From Progne subis subis (Eukaryota > Chordata > Aves > Passeriformes > Hirundinidae): a DNA stretch of 64,000 bases. Below the pieces are notes generated by a model that was given only the letters and a program-made list of their open reading frames with translations, made no database searches and was not told the origin of the DNA. Shown piece after piece: positions 1 to 13,432 of the stretch (positions within the stretch are counted from its first letter, which is position 1; each line of letters opens with the position of its first letter). The stretch covers positions 2,689,501 to 2,753,500 of the forward strand of contig JAKJHU010000062.1 of assembly GCA_022316685.1 (NCBI GenBank). Reading direction: 5' to 3'. The position numbers were made by a program, and so were the translations under genes.

Positions 1-126
1 ACTGAACCTACAGGGAAGAGCACTGCTTCACGTGGACAATTCCAATTCACTACTTCCAAGCCAACAAGCCATCAACCAATCCATGTTGCAATGCTGTTTT
101 GGCCAGACTACAAAGGCCTGGAAAGA

Positions 127-171
127 TGTGTAGGTGTGTGTATATGTATATATGTATGTAATAATATATAC
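127..171. repeat. TG/TA-rich microsatellite
   Basis: A run of alternating purine and pyrimidine, mostly TG and TA dinucleotides with interruptions. It is an imperfect dinucleotide microsatellite. Confidence 0.75.
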
Positions 172-1218
172 CACAATGCAATATAATACACAGACTCAGA
201 CATATTACATAAAATGGAAGGTGGCAATAAAATCGCAGGTATTGCCTGGAAACATGCGAAGAGAACAAGGAGAATTTGAGAGCACAGCTGGGTAATAACT
301 GGTCAAAGCCCTGCAGCTACCTGAGACTCAAGCAGAGCATACAGACATCAAAGCTCCCCCTGAAGCTGAGAGTGACCACACAAACCCCAGATCAGAGGGA
401 TCTTATCAGACCCATGGCCAATCATTGTGCAATGCCCCACTGCAATCACGAAGGGGATGACACACGGTGGATTCCAGATGAATCACCTTGATAAAAATCC
501 TCATGAACAGTTTACAGCAAGAAGAGCAAACAGACACAAGAGCATGCTGCAGTTGCAACTGCGTGACAGACCTTGCTAAAATGCTGAGATGGTACATCAC
601 ACTTCATACAGCCAGGAACTTTTTTGGAAACACATTCTCCAGCTCACAGTGATGGAGAGACAATGTTCCCCTATCCTGCCACACAGATCCAAAAGCAGGC
701 AAAGAGGGCGAGTTTAGGCAGTGGGACAGAGCACAGAACAAGGGTTGCAGTCACTCAGCCATCTCTCTACGTTGCTCAGGAGCAGGTCCAGTGCAAAGCA
801 CAACTGGTGATGACAAGATCAACACACTTGCAGAATATCCCAGGCCACCAGCCCTGCACGAAGGTACATGAAGTCACAGAAGTGATGAAGTGCCTGACAT
901 TTACAGGGAGACATCTAAAAATGGTGATGAAAGACACAACAGAGAAGCCTCTGCAAGCACTCATTTGGAAATAGAACTTGGAGTCACTAAAGAGCAAAGT
1001 GAAAAATGTGTCCTGGAATCCCACTGAGAAGTCAAGACTTAAACCCATGGACAGAGAAAATGGAAGCAAAAGTACTGAATACACAAAAAATGTGAGAAAT
1101 TCTGCATTAAACTCAAGCTAACCAAAGTATTCAGGTGAAAACATACTTCTAAAGGATGGAACTGCAGCCAGACCTGTCACAGAAGACAGCAAGTCAATGC
1201 TGCCTACAAACAGTTGGC

Positions 1219-1247
<29 letters not shown>
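1219..1247. repeat. (AAAAC)n simple repeat
   Basis: About five units of AAAAC followed by a short A-run and CCCC. It may be a decayed poly(A) tail, but I recognise no element next to it. Confidence 0.8.
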
Positions 1248-1252
<5 letters not shown>

Positions 1253-2144
1253 CTTTTGTTACCAAAACACTGATGATGAGTAGGAAGATAGTGTGAATAA
1301 CCATCAAAAACTTCTGGAGAGCAGAGAATTATATAAAAACATACATGCAACATCATATGAGTGTCCTGCAGTACTTTTTTCCCATTAGGACTTTAAAGTG
1401 TCGTTATTTGCTTTTGGTACATTGAAATACAGAGGGCAGGATTTTCCAAACACTTTTTACCATCAGATATGCGAAAGGTCCATGAAAAACAGGAAAAAAT
1501 TATTTTCCACCAGATGGAGCAGTGCCACAATTAACAAAATTGCCACTACTAGTCTAAAATATACCGAATAACATCATACCTAAATGGAAATACAACAGCC
1601 TTCAAAACTGTGTTCAACAGTTTATCACCTCCAGCAGTGCCTAGAGCTGGTATTTCTGATTTCAGTTCAAATAAATCTAGAAATAATAAACCTATAAATC
1701 TTCTTTTCATCCCTTCCTACCCTTTTTTTCACAGCACTGTTTCAGACTGGTTCTTCAGAAACCTGCACCCATCTTCGTTGTTTCTGTCTGTCCTCTCTAT
1801 CATTCCTGACAGCCCTGACTCCCTCTCATCTCAAACTTACAGATGCAACGCAACCTTCATTTCTCTCCCTCACATTTCCTCCCAATTTCAAGTCTCTTGC
1901 TAAATTCTACTTTTATTTCTCATAGTTCTCTTCTCTTAGCCCTCCTCAGGAGTATTAATGCAAAGCTGATAAAAACACCCACAAAAATAATAATAAAAAG
2001 ACCCTAAACCACAGAACACAAAATTTTCTGATTCTTGGTAGTATCCGCTTTACTTTTCAACCTTCCCAGTTACCTGGGCTTATAATGCCACAGTAGAATT
2101 AGTGTTCTTTCCACCCACACCCATTTTCTGACCATATCACACAT

Positions 2145-2172
2145 GAAAAAAAAAACCAAAAAAACCAAAAAA
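2145..2172. repeat. A-rich interrupted tract (A9-10, CC, A7, CC, A6)
   Basis: Three A-runs separated by CC. This is low-complexity sequence with no recognisable retroelement body on either side. Confidence 0.75.
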
Positions 2173-3084
2173 CTCATCTGCCCTGGCTTCTGCAGAAAAG
2201 TAAGCATGTGAACATTCTAAAAAGGAATGGGGCTTGGTTTCCTAAGTCAGGCCTACTTTGTCCTATAGAACTGTTGATCAGCTGTCACTAATTTGATCTA
2301 CTGATAAATACACCTGGTGGAAGGTAGTATTTCTCTATCCCTAAAACTCTAAAAGCAAAACCAACACAGAAGGCACAGATAGCTCAAAGTAAATTCATGC
2401 CATTCTGCATAAGCTCTGTAAGAAAGCAAGCATTAAAAAACATTTTCTTGTTCTGTCACTGAGGTGCCTGTTGACATGTTTAGTGACTCGAGAGCACATT
2501 TAGTGAGTATATCAAGATTAGTTATCAAAACAGCTTGCTTTCATTTTGGAGATGCAGTACATCTCTACTTATATCATTCCATTTTTCTCCACTGGATGCG
2601 AGTCATTAAAGTGAGGTTAAATCTACCATAAATTCCAGCCTGAAAGTCTCCCATGAAACAACCCATCCAGAAAAGCCTCTGGAGCGTGTGCCTTGCTGGT
2701 TCCCCCCAATTTCTGGTTCCTCAATGGAACCTCAAAAGCCATTTTGCAATAGTCCAACAGCAGCCTTCATGTTTGGTCTGTAACAGCTCATTTTCCAAGC
2801 ATTTTATTTTGTGTTTCTTGTCTTTCCAGACATCTCTGGATCACTTTTCTGTGAGAGCTCCAGACAGTCTCCATAGCACAGTTTATTAACCATTGTAACA
2901 AAGTCATTGCTGATGGGGTTTTAATTTAACAAGCTCAACACTCCTGCTGCAATACATTTGCACTTCAGGGGTGATCAGAAAGGTTCCAGCCCTGCCTAGC
3001 AGGACTTACGACCCTGTGCACACATACCCTCAAATCAGTTTTTAGATGGAACTTGAGGGGACTTCTGAACTACAAGAAAGAAGT

Positions 3085-3103
3085 AAAAAAAAAAAAAAAA
3101 AAA
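3085..3103. repeat. Poly(A) tract, 19 bp
   Basis: Uninterrupted A19 on the + strand. No recognisable retroelement precedes it. Confidence 0.9.
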
Positions 3104-6100
3104 TCCCAACTGTGGGCTCTGTGACAAAAGGCAGATGTCACATTTTGTTGCCACCACCAAGAGAAGAACCAACCAAACATTGTTCTTCCAGCAGTTCATC
3201 ACCCTGAGCATAAAAATGTGTGTCTAATTTACTCGTCTGGTTTCAGATTCCAGCTATTCCACAGGATTTTCTCTGCTAGAATCACAGAGCCTGTTGGTAG
3301 CCAATATCTGTCCCCGAGGAGGCACCAAGATTTGATTTTTATTAGAGTCTTCTATATTGTTCATACACGGAAGATGCAGTCCCTCATTCCGTTTCTCTTG
3401 TTCCTTAATATATGATTTTGGTTTTGGCTGCATTACAACAATTTATCTGAGCAGAGTCACTCCACTGAATGGTACAGATTGCACTCTACAGCTGCCTTAC
3501 CTTCATCACTGCTCACTATCCCCCCACACCCTCTTGATCCTGCTATCCTCTGTGCTTTTTATCTGAATTCTTAGTAGCAGCTGTAGTATCACCCAGTAGT
3601 AACTCTCCTACACTTCTGCTCCTCACCTCATTTTTTTTTTTTCCCTGAGTTTTCCAGCTCTGGAGCACTGTAATAACAACTGATCAAAGAGCCCAGCATG
3701 CCTGACACACATTTCCCAAAATCACATGAGAATTCCACGGGGACCTTCTGCTCAAGGATTACCAAACAGAACTACTGGCAGAAGTGCCAGGCCTCCCCTG
3801 CTGCCCCACTCCTCTCGGATCATCCCACAGGAGCTGCGGTCCTTTTCATGTTGGAAAGGCGTGTTTATGGGAGTTACAGGTTACAGGAGTGCAGACACAG
3901 TATACTCTGTTGACCTTGGAAATTATCCCACCATTGATTTTTATGTACAAAGCTTCCAGGCTCTGCTTCTCCCACCGCCCCCGCTCTGTAAAAACCTTTT
4001 TCAGCAGGGGACGTGGGGGTAAGGAAATTGGGTTTTTTCTCCCCTTGTTACAGTGTGTTAATTTTTCTTCTTTTTCTAATTAATTGTTTTGGAAATTCGA
4101 AAAGTAACGACCAGACAAACAGCAAAATGTTTATAGGTACGGGACAGAGCAGACCACAGAATTTCCACAACCACTGAGTTCAAGGAATCTCTAAAACACC
4201 ATCCTCACATTTAACTCGCAAAGAATGTGGATAAATGCAAATATTTGACAAGTACTTCTATTTCTCCCTAAGGTTTCAAACACAACAATGAAACTGGAAG
4301 CCTGGAGACCTTGGAGCATTCCCAGTACCAACTGGACACTCAACCTCTAAAGTCCCCACTACATAAATGTGCCGTATGTTTGCTGAGTAGATGCTTACGT
4401 GCACTTCCTGTTTCAGAGCTAACTTTTTAGTTACTGGAAAAAAACCCAGAAGGTCTCTAACCCCTTGGGAATCATTTTCCATTAAAGAGGCTTTAGATAG
4501 ACTATTTTGTTTTTTCAGATTTGGAAAAGAAAACCCAAAGGAACGCGTATCTTGAGTATCTTTACTCATTTTACAATAACAGTCCAGGGCTGCACGGCTG
4601 GAAAAGTTGGCAAATTTATTTTTACTAATCTACCTCATGACACCTGATGATGCTTTGCACCAATGGAACACCATTTCCTCAGACATGACCCTGACAGCTT
4701 TTCACTCCATCACACAAACAGCTACAGTCGTCACAAATGAGCAGCCCCACCAAGAGCCTGCATAAAAAAGGCCAACCATTGTGCGAGCATGAAGCCTGCA
4801 CGCATCCCTTCCCACTTCCTAACAGCTGGGCTCTTTCAGGGCAGGAGAGGTCTGATAAAAACTCCTGTTTGGGTTATTTCTTCTAGAAAGCAAATTAATT
4901 TCATCTCAACACCGCTCATCCAGTACTTCTAACAAGTCAGCCTCCAATAAATGGTATTTTCCAAGGAACATAAGATGAACGATCATGCCAAGTACTGGAG
5001 TAGCTCACCATGACAGAAATCAGAGATATGAGACAACCAGGAATCAAGTACAAGCCTAAAGGCTTCTTTTTATTACTGCCCTAGGCTTGACAGAAATGGA
5101 GAATCACTGCAGAAAGAATTGAAAACCTAAAAAGACATAGGAAGGACAGCAGGAAATCAGCAATCTAAACTAACTCAGCAGTTTTAAGGAATTATTCCAG
5201 ATCACAGCATTCAGAAAAATTCTTAGGTGACTGGATTTCAAAGGGAGGAGAAGCTGAAGGAAGAGAAATTAAGGCATGGGCTGGTGATTTAAGCATCCCC
5301 ATCTGGACCAATATTCTGTCTTTACTTATTTGACTACAGCCAGAGTAAACTTTAAAGAGCTTTAAAGCATGCATCTGGATTTCTACCAGTGAAAGCTAAG
5401 AAAAGACAAGTCTGCTTTTGCTGAAGTGTGATCTCTGAAAAGCCCTGATTTCACTTGCAAAATGCCACTTGACTTAAACTGCTGCATGCTTTTAGCGGTA
5501 CCTTCAGGAACAACAGTATTAACTTCAGCTGGCTCATAGTGACATTGCCACGTTTAAAAATCTGTACCAATCCCCTATCAATCATTCACTTTTGCTTTAT
5601 GTTTTCTTTACCCTGACAGCCACCATCGTGCAATTGCTCAACACCCAGGGAGAAGAAAGCCTCAGATAATATTTGAAGATTTTTAGCCAAGTGCAAAATT
5701 TGCCCAATAATGGCAGGTTCAGCATTTAGAGGAGTTATTCTAAGTGGCCCTATGAAAACAAGAAACACTAAGTTGGTTCATAAGTAAAAAATCCAGACAT
5801 GCCCTAAACAACCACAATCCTGTCTAAGTATCTGCATTATAATAAACTCTCTCTTCTCTCTGGGGAGCCTCTTGAGTTTATGTCACTGTTTCACAGCACT
5901 GCAGGTTTCACTCTTTCAGCAGAGCGTTGCAAACACAACGGGAACGTGAGAGGTTTCTGCAGCATGACAAACTGAGTGGACCCAGGGCTGATGAAAGATG
6001 CTGGATATGAAATCCTCTATTCAGAAAAAAGTTACAGCAGACACTGAGCAACACAGATTTCACTGTGCTTCCCTAAAGACACCACTAAGTGCTGAGCAAT

Positions 6101-6541
6101 AATCTGCTAAAGATTAGAATGACTGTACACAGGTGTAGTGGAAAAATATGTCTTCAGAACTGAACATGAAGAGCATTTCCTGAACACTGCTGGAATAGAT
6201 TGCTTTGGGTGCCTTAAATCACTGTGAAGCTGTCAGACAGCAACAACTCTCAGTAATTTGACTTCAGCTGGATCTGACCTCACAATTCTGCATCACACTG
6301 TGCCTTTCAGTGCCCAGAGCTTTAAGACATGTCTCATTCAACAGGTATCTCTCTAAAAATGAGTCAAGGTAAGGAACTTAACTCAAAATGAGTGTCTTAT
6401 TAAGTATCTTCAGTTGCTTTTATTTCGCCAAGTCTTCATCTGTTTTCCAAGATCAAGAGTCATCAGAAGGCAAAAAAATTTCAACAGATTCTTTGGGTAG
6501 TGAGAACTCTTGGTTCAAATGTAGGACTTCTCCATGAAGAG

Positions 6542-6564
6542 AAAAAAAAAAAAAAAAAAAAAAA
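6542..6564. repeat. Poly(A) tract, 23 bp
   Basis: Uninterrupted A23 on the + strand in otherwise unique sequence. Confidence 0.9.
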
Positions 6565-9500
6565 GACACAGCTTCCACATTATTCAACATGCTACCCTTC
6601 CTTACTGCTACTCCTAGACCTTAAGGATTTGCTCCTGCTTTAGCTGAATGAAATCGAGTACAAGACAATTGCTTCCGTCCTTGTGAAATGGCTCCAGCAG
6701 AGTCCAGATTCACCCTCACTTGTGAACAGACTGAAAGGAAAATGTTGTCTGGTAGCGACCTGGTGACAGAACAGGGCACACCATGTGTGTGTTAAATCCC
6801 TGACAAATCCCCCCAAGTCGTTTCACCATTAGCTTTCCATGCCTCCCACCCCTGAGGTGATGAATGGATGAATGTGTGGTATTTAACACAAATACATTTC
6901 CCATAGGATTTGCAGCTCCTCTCACGTAAGAGGAATAATTCCACGGTGGTCAATCTCACTTGGTGTGCAAACAGCACCTGTAATTACCTGACAATACATA
7001 AGTGGAAGTGGATCAAGAAACACTTCCAGGGACAGAGGAAACCCATCAGGCCAACACACACAGCCATGGTGGGGAAGGGTGGTCCTCTGAGGTTTTTAAT
7101 TCCCAACAGCTGCCCCCACACTGCATTTTGAGCTGCATCCCTTATCAGCTTCAAGCCACTGGTTCATTGACTCAAGGACAGAACACCTAAGGAGGAAAAA
7201 TATAAACATTCCTCCAAATTATTTTTTTAAAATTAAATGAAGTATAACAGTCCAAAATATCTATTTTAATAGTGGCAACATAAAATACCTACTTAAGATA
7301 TTTCTATGAAGCAAAAACAGTTAAAAATCTACAAGTCTAAATATAATTTGTTTAACTTTTTGACACACCACATAACCCTATTCGGCAGTGCATACTGCTG
7401 CGTGACTGTGGTCATCCTTATTTTTAAGACACTCAGCCTAACCTTCCTACTTGTAGCTCCTCCTCACTTTTAGAGTGCTTGGAGTCTTTTGGAAGTCAGG
7501 TTTCTGAGCGGACAGGCAAAAAGGGGAAGTCACCAACCACCAACAACTGTGTCTTCTTAGAGGATCTACATCACAGTAAAGATTCCCCAAACAAAGCTTT
7601 CAGGAGAACAGACTCTCAAAATTAAACTTTCTAACCTCCCTTCTTAAAAGCCTTGCCAACACTCATATAGGATGACTGAAGTAAATTTAAATCCTCTATA
7701 ATTCTTTCACAGATTTAACCTCAAACCATTCCAACTTCTGCTGGTTAAGCAGGCCAAAAGTACCACCTAAGCTCACTTCAAAGTCACTCCTCCCTGCCCT
7801 GGAGAGCAGCTGCTGCAGCCCACATCCATTCTGCACTGCCTGAGTATCTTTCCTTTCACACCTGGAAAGTGAATTTATCTTCCCAAAAAGAGATGAACAA
7901 ACACCTGTGCCAGACCTCAACCTCTACATGGAGCCTCTCACTGGGCTAAAAGAGCAAGCCTCCACTTTATTTTAGTTAGCCTGCAGGTGAGTTGAGATAA
8001 AGCCTTTACTGCCCCACAGCACCACGGTGCTGTCTCCATAAACCCAAGGAGTTACCATCCTGCAATGGTGTGACTAGATCTACTCAGCTTCCTTCTACAG
8101 ATACCAGACAGGCTTTCTCTTCCTTGCTGTCTGAACTGTACTTTTTCACATTCTTTTCGGATGGGAGGACCCAAAGGGCAATAAAGTATCTGTTCTGATG
8201 TCACATCAATTCGTAATTTCCACTCTCCTACCCAGAAATCCTCCTCTTTCCAATCACACATTGGCATAAAAGCAAGAGGTGTGATGAGCAAACTTCAACG
8301 GAGCCACATCAGTGCAGCAGAGAAATCGCGGATCGATTTGATCCAGGTCATGGAGGCAAGACATTACCACACTTCCCCCTTTTACTTAGTTTAGTTTATT
8401 TTAAGTCAGTGATACCAACTACAAACTTTAATGCACAGACTCCAAGCTGCTGCCCCATCAATACAATTTCTGCTAAAACCCCATGCTTTCATACATCCAG
8501 AGAAAATAGGGTTTGTGTAAAATAAAAACCAAAACAGATGCAAACCAGTAAAGACCTACTGATGTCACATTGATTTACAGACCCCAGGAGCTCAGCTTAG
8601 AGAAGCTTTCTGCATTTGGTGTTCTCAGAGCACACACAACTCTCTCCCTCCCCTCCTCAGACTCCCATCAAATGCAGCCCTGTGACAGAAATGTTCTTTT
8701 CCCAACTTGGCTTCAAGTCATGGCTGCAGCTCTCAACAGCATATAGCCTGTCAAGATAAAATATGTCTGGGGACACACAATCTCTACTGAGCATTTTATT
8801 GACTTAACTCCACCATTTCTGAAAGGCAGCCAAAATTCTTTAAGGTTTTTAAATGACTTTGTTTTCTAAATATTATCCATGGACAGATATAAGAACACAA
8901 AAATCCTCAGTTGTTTGTGTAATTTGACTTATGTGCCATGCCTTGCCCATCATGATATATTAATTTTCTTTTGCAAGCAAACAAAATTCCAGCTATGAGT
9001 TGCTTGGGACATACACAATGCAGAGATATCCTGGGAACCATTCAGAGCAGGAATTTTGCCCACATAATGTCTGGCAGGTCATTCAGAAACTACACTTTTG
9101 CTTCTTAAAAACAAGGGCAACTCAAAGCAAAACAAAAAACCTCACAAAGTTTAGGCCTTCACTGCAGCTTTTCTTTCCAGAGGCTGCCTGAAGGTCCAGG
9201 ATGGTTAAGATCAAGATACAGACTTGTTAATGATGCCACAAAAACACTTCCAGTGACATCTTACAAGACAAAAATGAGTTTGGAAAGGCCAGAATACTTG
9301 AGAACAAGAACGAGGCCACCTCTCAAGAGGATCCCACGCATACTCTTGTCCTGTAATGTACCCTGGCTACTCAAGACAGGTGCTCCTAAATGTTAAACCT
9401 CTCAGAAATCAATTCTAAAAGCCCCAATGCTCTAAATTGAGACTGAAATTGTAAACCTAATAATTTGCTCCAGTTGTTTCAATTAGTGGTCCAAAAAAGA

Positions 9501-9701
9501 TCAGCTGGTTCATGTTACTTCAGTAGGAATTCTTTGTGAAGAGGAATTTAAAACTGCTGAAGTGGAAACCTGCAAGATCAAGGAGCAGGAACAGAATAGC
9601 TCAGCAGCTGATGATAGCTTTACCTACCATTAGCTCTTGGTAGGCATCACTTCAGTTAATAACATCACAATGTACTTATCACTTCCAGGGCACTAAACAT
9701 T

Positions 9702-9912
9702 TAAACACCTTTGATCACTGTCAAATGAAGCCTTTCTCAATCTACACATTGATTTATGCACAAGAAATTATGTTATTCTGAGGTTGATATCAACAGCTGA
9801 GGGTCCTAACAAAATCTGGTCCTTCTGGCCATGGAGCAGTGACTGAGCTGTTTGAAGACAAAACAGCATTTTAAATGATATTTCAGGTCCCATTTCACTA
9901 AAGGACCTCCAA
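9702..9912 (+). repeat. Local duplication, copy A
   Basis: This block of about 210 bp matches 11013-11222 in the same orientation, about 1.3 kb away. The core from about 9773 to 9851 differs at only a few positions and includes an identical stretch of about 30 bp; both ends are more diverged, with small indels. It is not a CR1, LTR or SINE that I recognise. The two copies could be a local segmental duplication or two insertions of an unrecognised dispersed repeat. Confidence 0.8.
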
Positions 9913-9990
9913 ACACTTTGTAGACCCTAATCAAGCCTCAAGGCATGGCATTCCTGTGAACAATAGCTTGTTGAAATGTCCAAAAGGTCA
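9900..9990 (+). repeat. Possible ancient L3/MIR-like remnant
   Basis: The phrase around 9901-9945 (acctccaaacactttgtag, then an aatcaagcctca-like stretch) resembles the conserved 3' part of old amniote CR1-L3/MIR-type elements as I remember them. The likeness is short and weak. Only a profile search against a repeat library could settle it. Confidence 0.2.
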
Positions 9991-11012
9991 GGAACAATAT
10001 AACATTACTGCAGATTAATAAGGTTCTGCCCACAATAGGAAGTGGCACCCAAGTCTGGAGAATAATGAAGGGACCCACACCAGTGCAAGCAGTGCTTTGT
10101 GCCAGTGCTCTGACCAGAGAGATCTGGTACAGCCTTCCATGGTCTCATTTTCACCACATCAATCACTGACCAACGCTGAAGAGTTGTGCTGCAGTCAGCC
10201 CTTCATCTCTGTGCTGCTGCAGAAATCTCAAATGCGTTTGCTAGATAAGTAACCAAGAAAAAAAAAGGGACAAAAATTCCGCTGAAGCAAAAGCAAAGCA
10301 GCACCAGTGATGGAGTGCAACAGAGTCCCATCTCCTGCCCTAGCACAATGCCACCTTGAAAGAGATCAGTCACAGCTTCAGATGCCTCTGGTGCTCCTGA
10401 AGATTTTATCAAGTGCTCAATTTTGAAGCTGCCCACTTAACTACAGCTTTACCAGAGATTTTGAAATGAAAAAAAAAAAAAGCCACTCTCACCAGGATGC
10501 TTTCAACAGAAGAAAATGGTGGGAAGAAGTGTCAGAGGTCAGATCTGCAACTCTGTTTAATTCACTTTAATGTACACACAGAAGAATGCAAAGCAATAAT
10601 TTTTCTTCTCCATTGTGCCTGCAAAGCAGAGCCCAAGCCATCACCTCTGTCTTCTGACACCAGCCAGCTATAAGAAACAGGTACCTTAACGTGAAACCTG
10701 GCCAACTGCAACAGATTTGCTAAAGTAATTACATTTATTTTTACAGATTACACGGGTTTAGGTTTCAGTTACTGATGTACTAGAAAATCAGAACTTTCAG
10801 TTTTGCAGCTCAAGTTTAGCGCTGCTCTAATCAAAGACAGCACCAAGTGCCTAAAGCTGCTAACCATCCACACATTCTCAGAAGTGAAACACTGCAGCTA
10901 GCATGTACTACAGGATCTGTATTTCTTATCTGATGCCTCAAAGTAACTTATATCCTTTTTTCCCTGTCACATTACCAAGGCTATGCTAATTAGACAGCAA
11001 TTACCTAAAGGT
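9991..11012. other. Non-coding spacer between duplicated blocks
   Basis: I see no gene or recognisable repeat. There is a short A-run near 10469-10480. A 77-codon minus-strand frame at 10203-10436 has no domain-like features. Confidence 0.6.
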
Positions 11013-11222
11013 CTAAATCTTTGGTCTCTGTCAAATGAAGCCTTTCTCCATCTAAGAGAATTTATGCACAAAAAATGATGTTATTCTGAGGCTGATATCA
11101 ACAGCTGAGGGTCTGAACAAAATCTGGTACTTCTGGCCATGGAGCAGTGACTGAGCTGTTCTAGGGCAAAAAACAGCATTCAAAATATTTCAGGTCTCAT
11201 TCCCCTCAGCAAAGACCTACAA
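11013..11222 (+). repeat. Local duplication, copy B
   Basis: Second copy of the block at 9702-9912, same strand. Compared with copy A it has a short deletion near 11060 and another near 11188, plus scattered substitutions. The near-identical core suggests either a fairly recent event or selection on the core, while the flanks have drifted. Confidence 0.8.
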
Positions 11223-13121
11223 GCTCAGAAATGTGAAGCCATGAATGGGCTCAGATGGGTAAAAGTCAAGGGTAGGTACAGGTTTCTTTGGGCAGCCTGC
11301 ATCAGCTGTTAGTAGGAGAAGAAATGCTAAAATAAAAACGCTAAAAAACAGGCAAAACTGACAAAAATCCCCACAGCAGCCAGAGCTGATCTTTGAGGAG
11401 AGTAACTCCCAATCCAAATAATGATAATTAAAAGTTCCTAAAAGCCCTGTTTTGGGGGAATGCCCATTATACTTGTGCCATGGGACAGCCCAAAAGAGCA
11501 ATGATTGCTTCCAAAAGCTACTGGAAATCCCATGCCACAGAGTATAAACTGTAGGAGAGTGCCTACAGCTTCTGATGTGGAACATACCTAAAGCTATTTC
11601 ACTGTCTGTAAGGGTCATCTCTGAATGAGGTGCTAGGTTTTCTCTGGAACCCTTTATCTAGTGTTTCAGTGAACACAGAAGCTTTTTGCAATCCTAAGGG
11701 AAAGGGGAAACAATTGGGTTTTTTGCACCACTTTGAGATATATCCCGTAGGATGACAAGCAGCTGGAACTCAACTTCCCCAGAGGTAAACCTGGACCCAG
11801 ATTGCTCAGGTTTCAATGCAATAAGCAGTATAATGCTACAAGGTAATTGCCTGGAATCTACTTAAACAAATTGTCCACAAGCTTCCTATTGCTGGGCTAT
11901 TAAACCAGAAGTTGTCTGTGTTCAATAAAGTGAAGGGAAAGACACACAAATTAAAGCAATCAGGTAAAAGAGGACAAATCTGGGACTGCACTGTCACTCT
12001 GTTTCACACAAAATGTGACATTCTGCCCTCTCAGTATGGCGGGCACACCCCAAAGTTTTCAGCTGGCTGAAACTGGATGTGAATGCAGCTGACTCCCCAA
12101 AAGAGATTTTAGGGAATGCTGAACTGAAAAGGTGAAAATTGGGTGGTGAATTGACTTAATTCTTCAATATAATACAACAGGTCAAGATCTAACCCATTAG
12201 ATTTGCAGGATAGCAGCTTAGCTCTATTCAGTCGCCTTTGTTTCTATCTGTTGGGAAAAAAAAATTAAAAATAAAACTGTTTCTGATACCACCTAAGGAG
12301 ATCAACCAAGCTTGACAAAGCTTCTTACTTACAGTGGGAATTTGAACTTAAAATCAGACATCTCAGTCAGAGGTTTTTTGCACAATGCTTATTGTGGGTC
12401 ATATTAAAATAGCATGCAATGGACTGGAACAAGATTCAGCTGGTGCTATCCATATAAACACTGTAAACCACTAATTGCATTGTTTTTTTTTTTAACGAAG
12501 GAAAAAAATGTATAAACGAATTCTGCTTGCAGAATCAGTGATTTCAGCTGGGTGGAATGCCCCTCCTCATCAAGCAGCCAAGCTGGGGAGGCACCACTGT
12601 CTTTATGAACCCTGAATAGGGGCATTATGTCCACCCAGAAAATGCAGGTGGGGAAGGAGGATGGGTCATCTTTCAAACACACAGGAACACCAACACAGGC
12701 AAAGTGTGTGTGTTTTCTACTACTGGTGTAAGTGTCAAAATGTAATTTATATCTAAGATATAAAGGCGATGTTCTATCTCATCAAAACTGGCCCTTCAGC
12801 TGAAGCCAATTGCACCTGTATAAATGCAAAGTCACGTGCAGTACACAAAGATTTTCTTTCTGGTACTTCAGAGAGACAATTTTGTGCTCCCTTTGTGCAG
12901 CAGGCAGCACCAAAGCTGTACAAGAATCAGCTGTTCCTGTGCACCCTGCTATCTTTCTGCCACAGAGGTGTCCCAGCATAAAACCCGAGTTGTTCATTCC
13001 CGACGTGCTTGTTCCAACTCTTGCATCCCTTTGGGCATGGCAGAAATGGATGCAGCACCCTCTGTCTGATCTCCCCATCCCACACTGCATTCCAGCACTG
13101 AAGTCCAGGTCAGGAGACAGA
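11223..13121. other. Non-coding tract
   Basis: I see no supported gene. The longest frame is a 133-codon minus-strand ORF (11217-11618) that starts inside duplicated copy B and has no recognisable domain. An 11-T run lies at 12483-12493. Confidence 0.6.
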
Positions 13122-13161
13122 ATTTGGTTTGTTCAGCCTGAAGAAGAGGAGGCCTGAGAGT
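13122..13161 (+). mobile_element. CR1 LINE sliver, inverted relative to the neighbouring CR1 piece
   Basis: About 40 bp on the + strand read as the LFSLEKRR-type motif near the C-terminus of CR1 ORF2 (here GLFSLKKRR-like, from a gtttgttcagcctgaagaag stretch). In an intact CR1 this segment follows shortly after the one at 13163-13432, but on the same strand. Here it is flipped, so either a micro-inversion or two separate insertions occurred. Confidence 0.6.
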
Positions 13162-13162
13162 G

Positions 13163-13432
13163 TTTCCAACCCTCCGACCAACTTGGTGACCCCCTTTGGG
13201 TTCCCTCCATCAACAGGCTGACAACCCTTTTGTGCTAGGGACCCCAGAACTGGATGCAGCACCCATGGGTGGGCTCTCCCCAGAGCTGAGTGCCAGAATT
13301 GCCTCCCTCCCCTGCTGCCCAGGCTGCTTTGGATGCAGCCCAGGACATCCCTGGCTCTCTGGGCTGCAAGTTCATACTGCCAGGTCACATCCAGCCTCTC
13401 CTCCACCAGCACCTCCAAGCTACTGCAAAAAA
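13163..13432 (-). mobile_element. CR1 LINE fragment (3' part of ORF2 reverse transcriptase)
   Basis: Read on the minus strand, this encodes a decayed stretch of the C-terminal part of CR1 ORF2. Recognisable pieces in order are VLVEERLD, a short gap, LAAQRAR, LGCIQSS, SRG, then HSAL and a QFWGP-like segment (partly in another frame), then a TKLVGGLE-like stretch. CR1 is the main avian LINE. The copy is truncated at both ends (no 3' tail with 8-bp repeats, no upstream catalytic domain) and carries frameshifts and stops, so it is dead. The 102-codon minus-strand frame here is its residue. Confidence 0.85.

Larger units (their letters stand above)
1..9701. other. Non-coding tract, left part of window
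   Basis: I see no gene here. Open frames on both strands are 116 codons or shorter, have no domain-like composition and are not framed by clear splice sites. The base composition is AT-rich. Apart from the simple repeats listed separately (127-171, 1219-1247, 2145-2172, 3085-3103, 6542-6564), it looks like unique sequence with possible very old, unrecognisable repeats. If the candidate exon at 24.65 kb is real, this would be part of that gene's first intron, or lie beyond its next exon; the sequence does not say which. Confidence 0.7.

Noticed and set aside
13122..13432. Twin-primed CR1 insertion
   Set aside because: Twin priming would invert the 5' part. Here the downstream piece is inverted relative to the upstream one, and there is no 3' tail.
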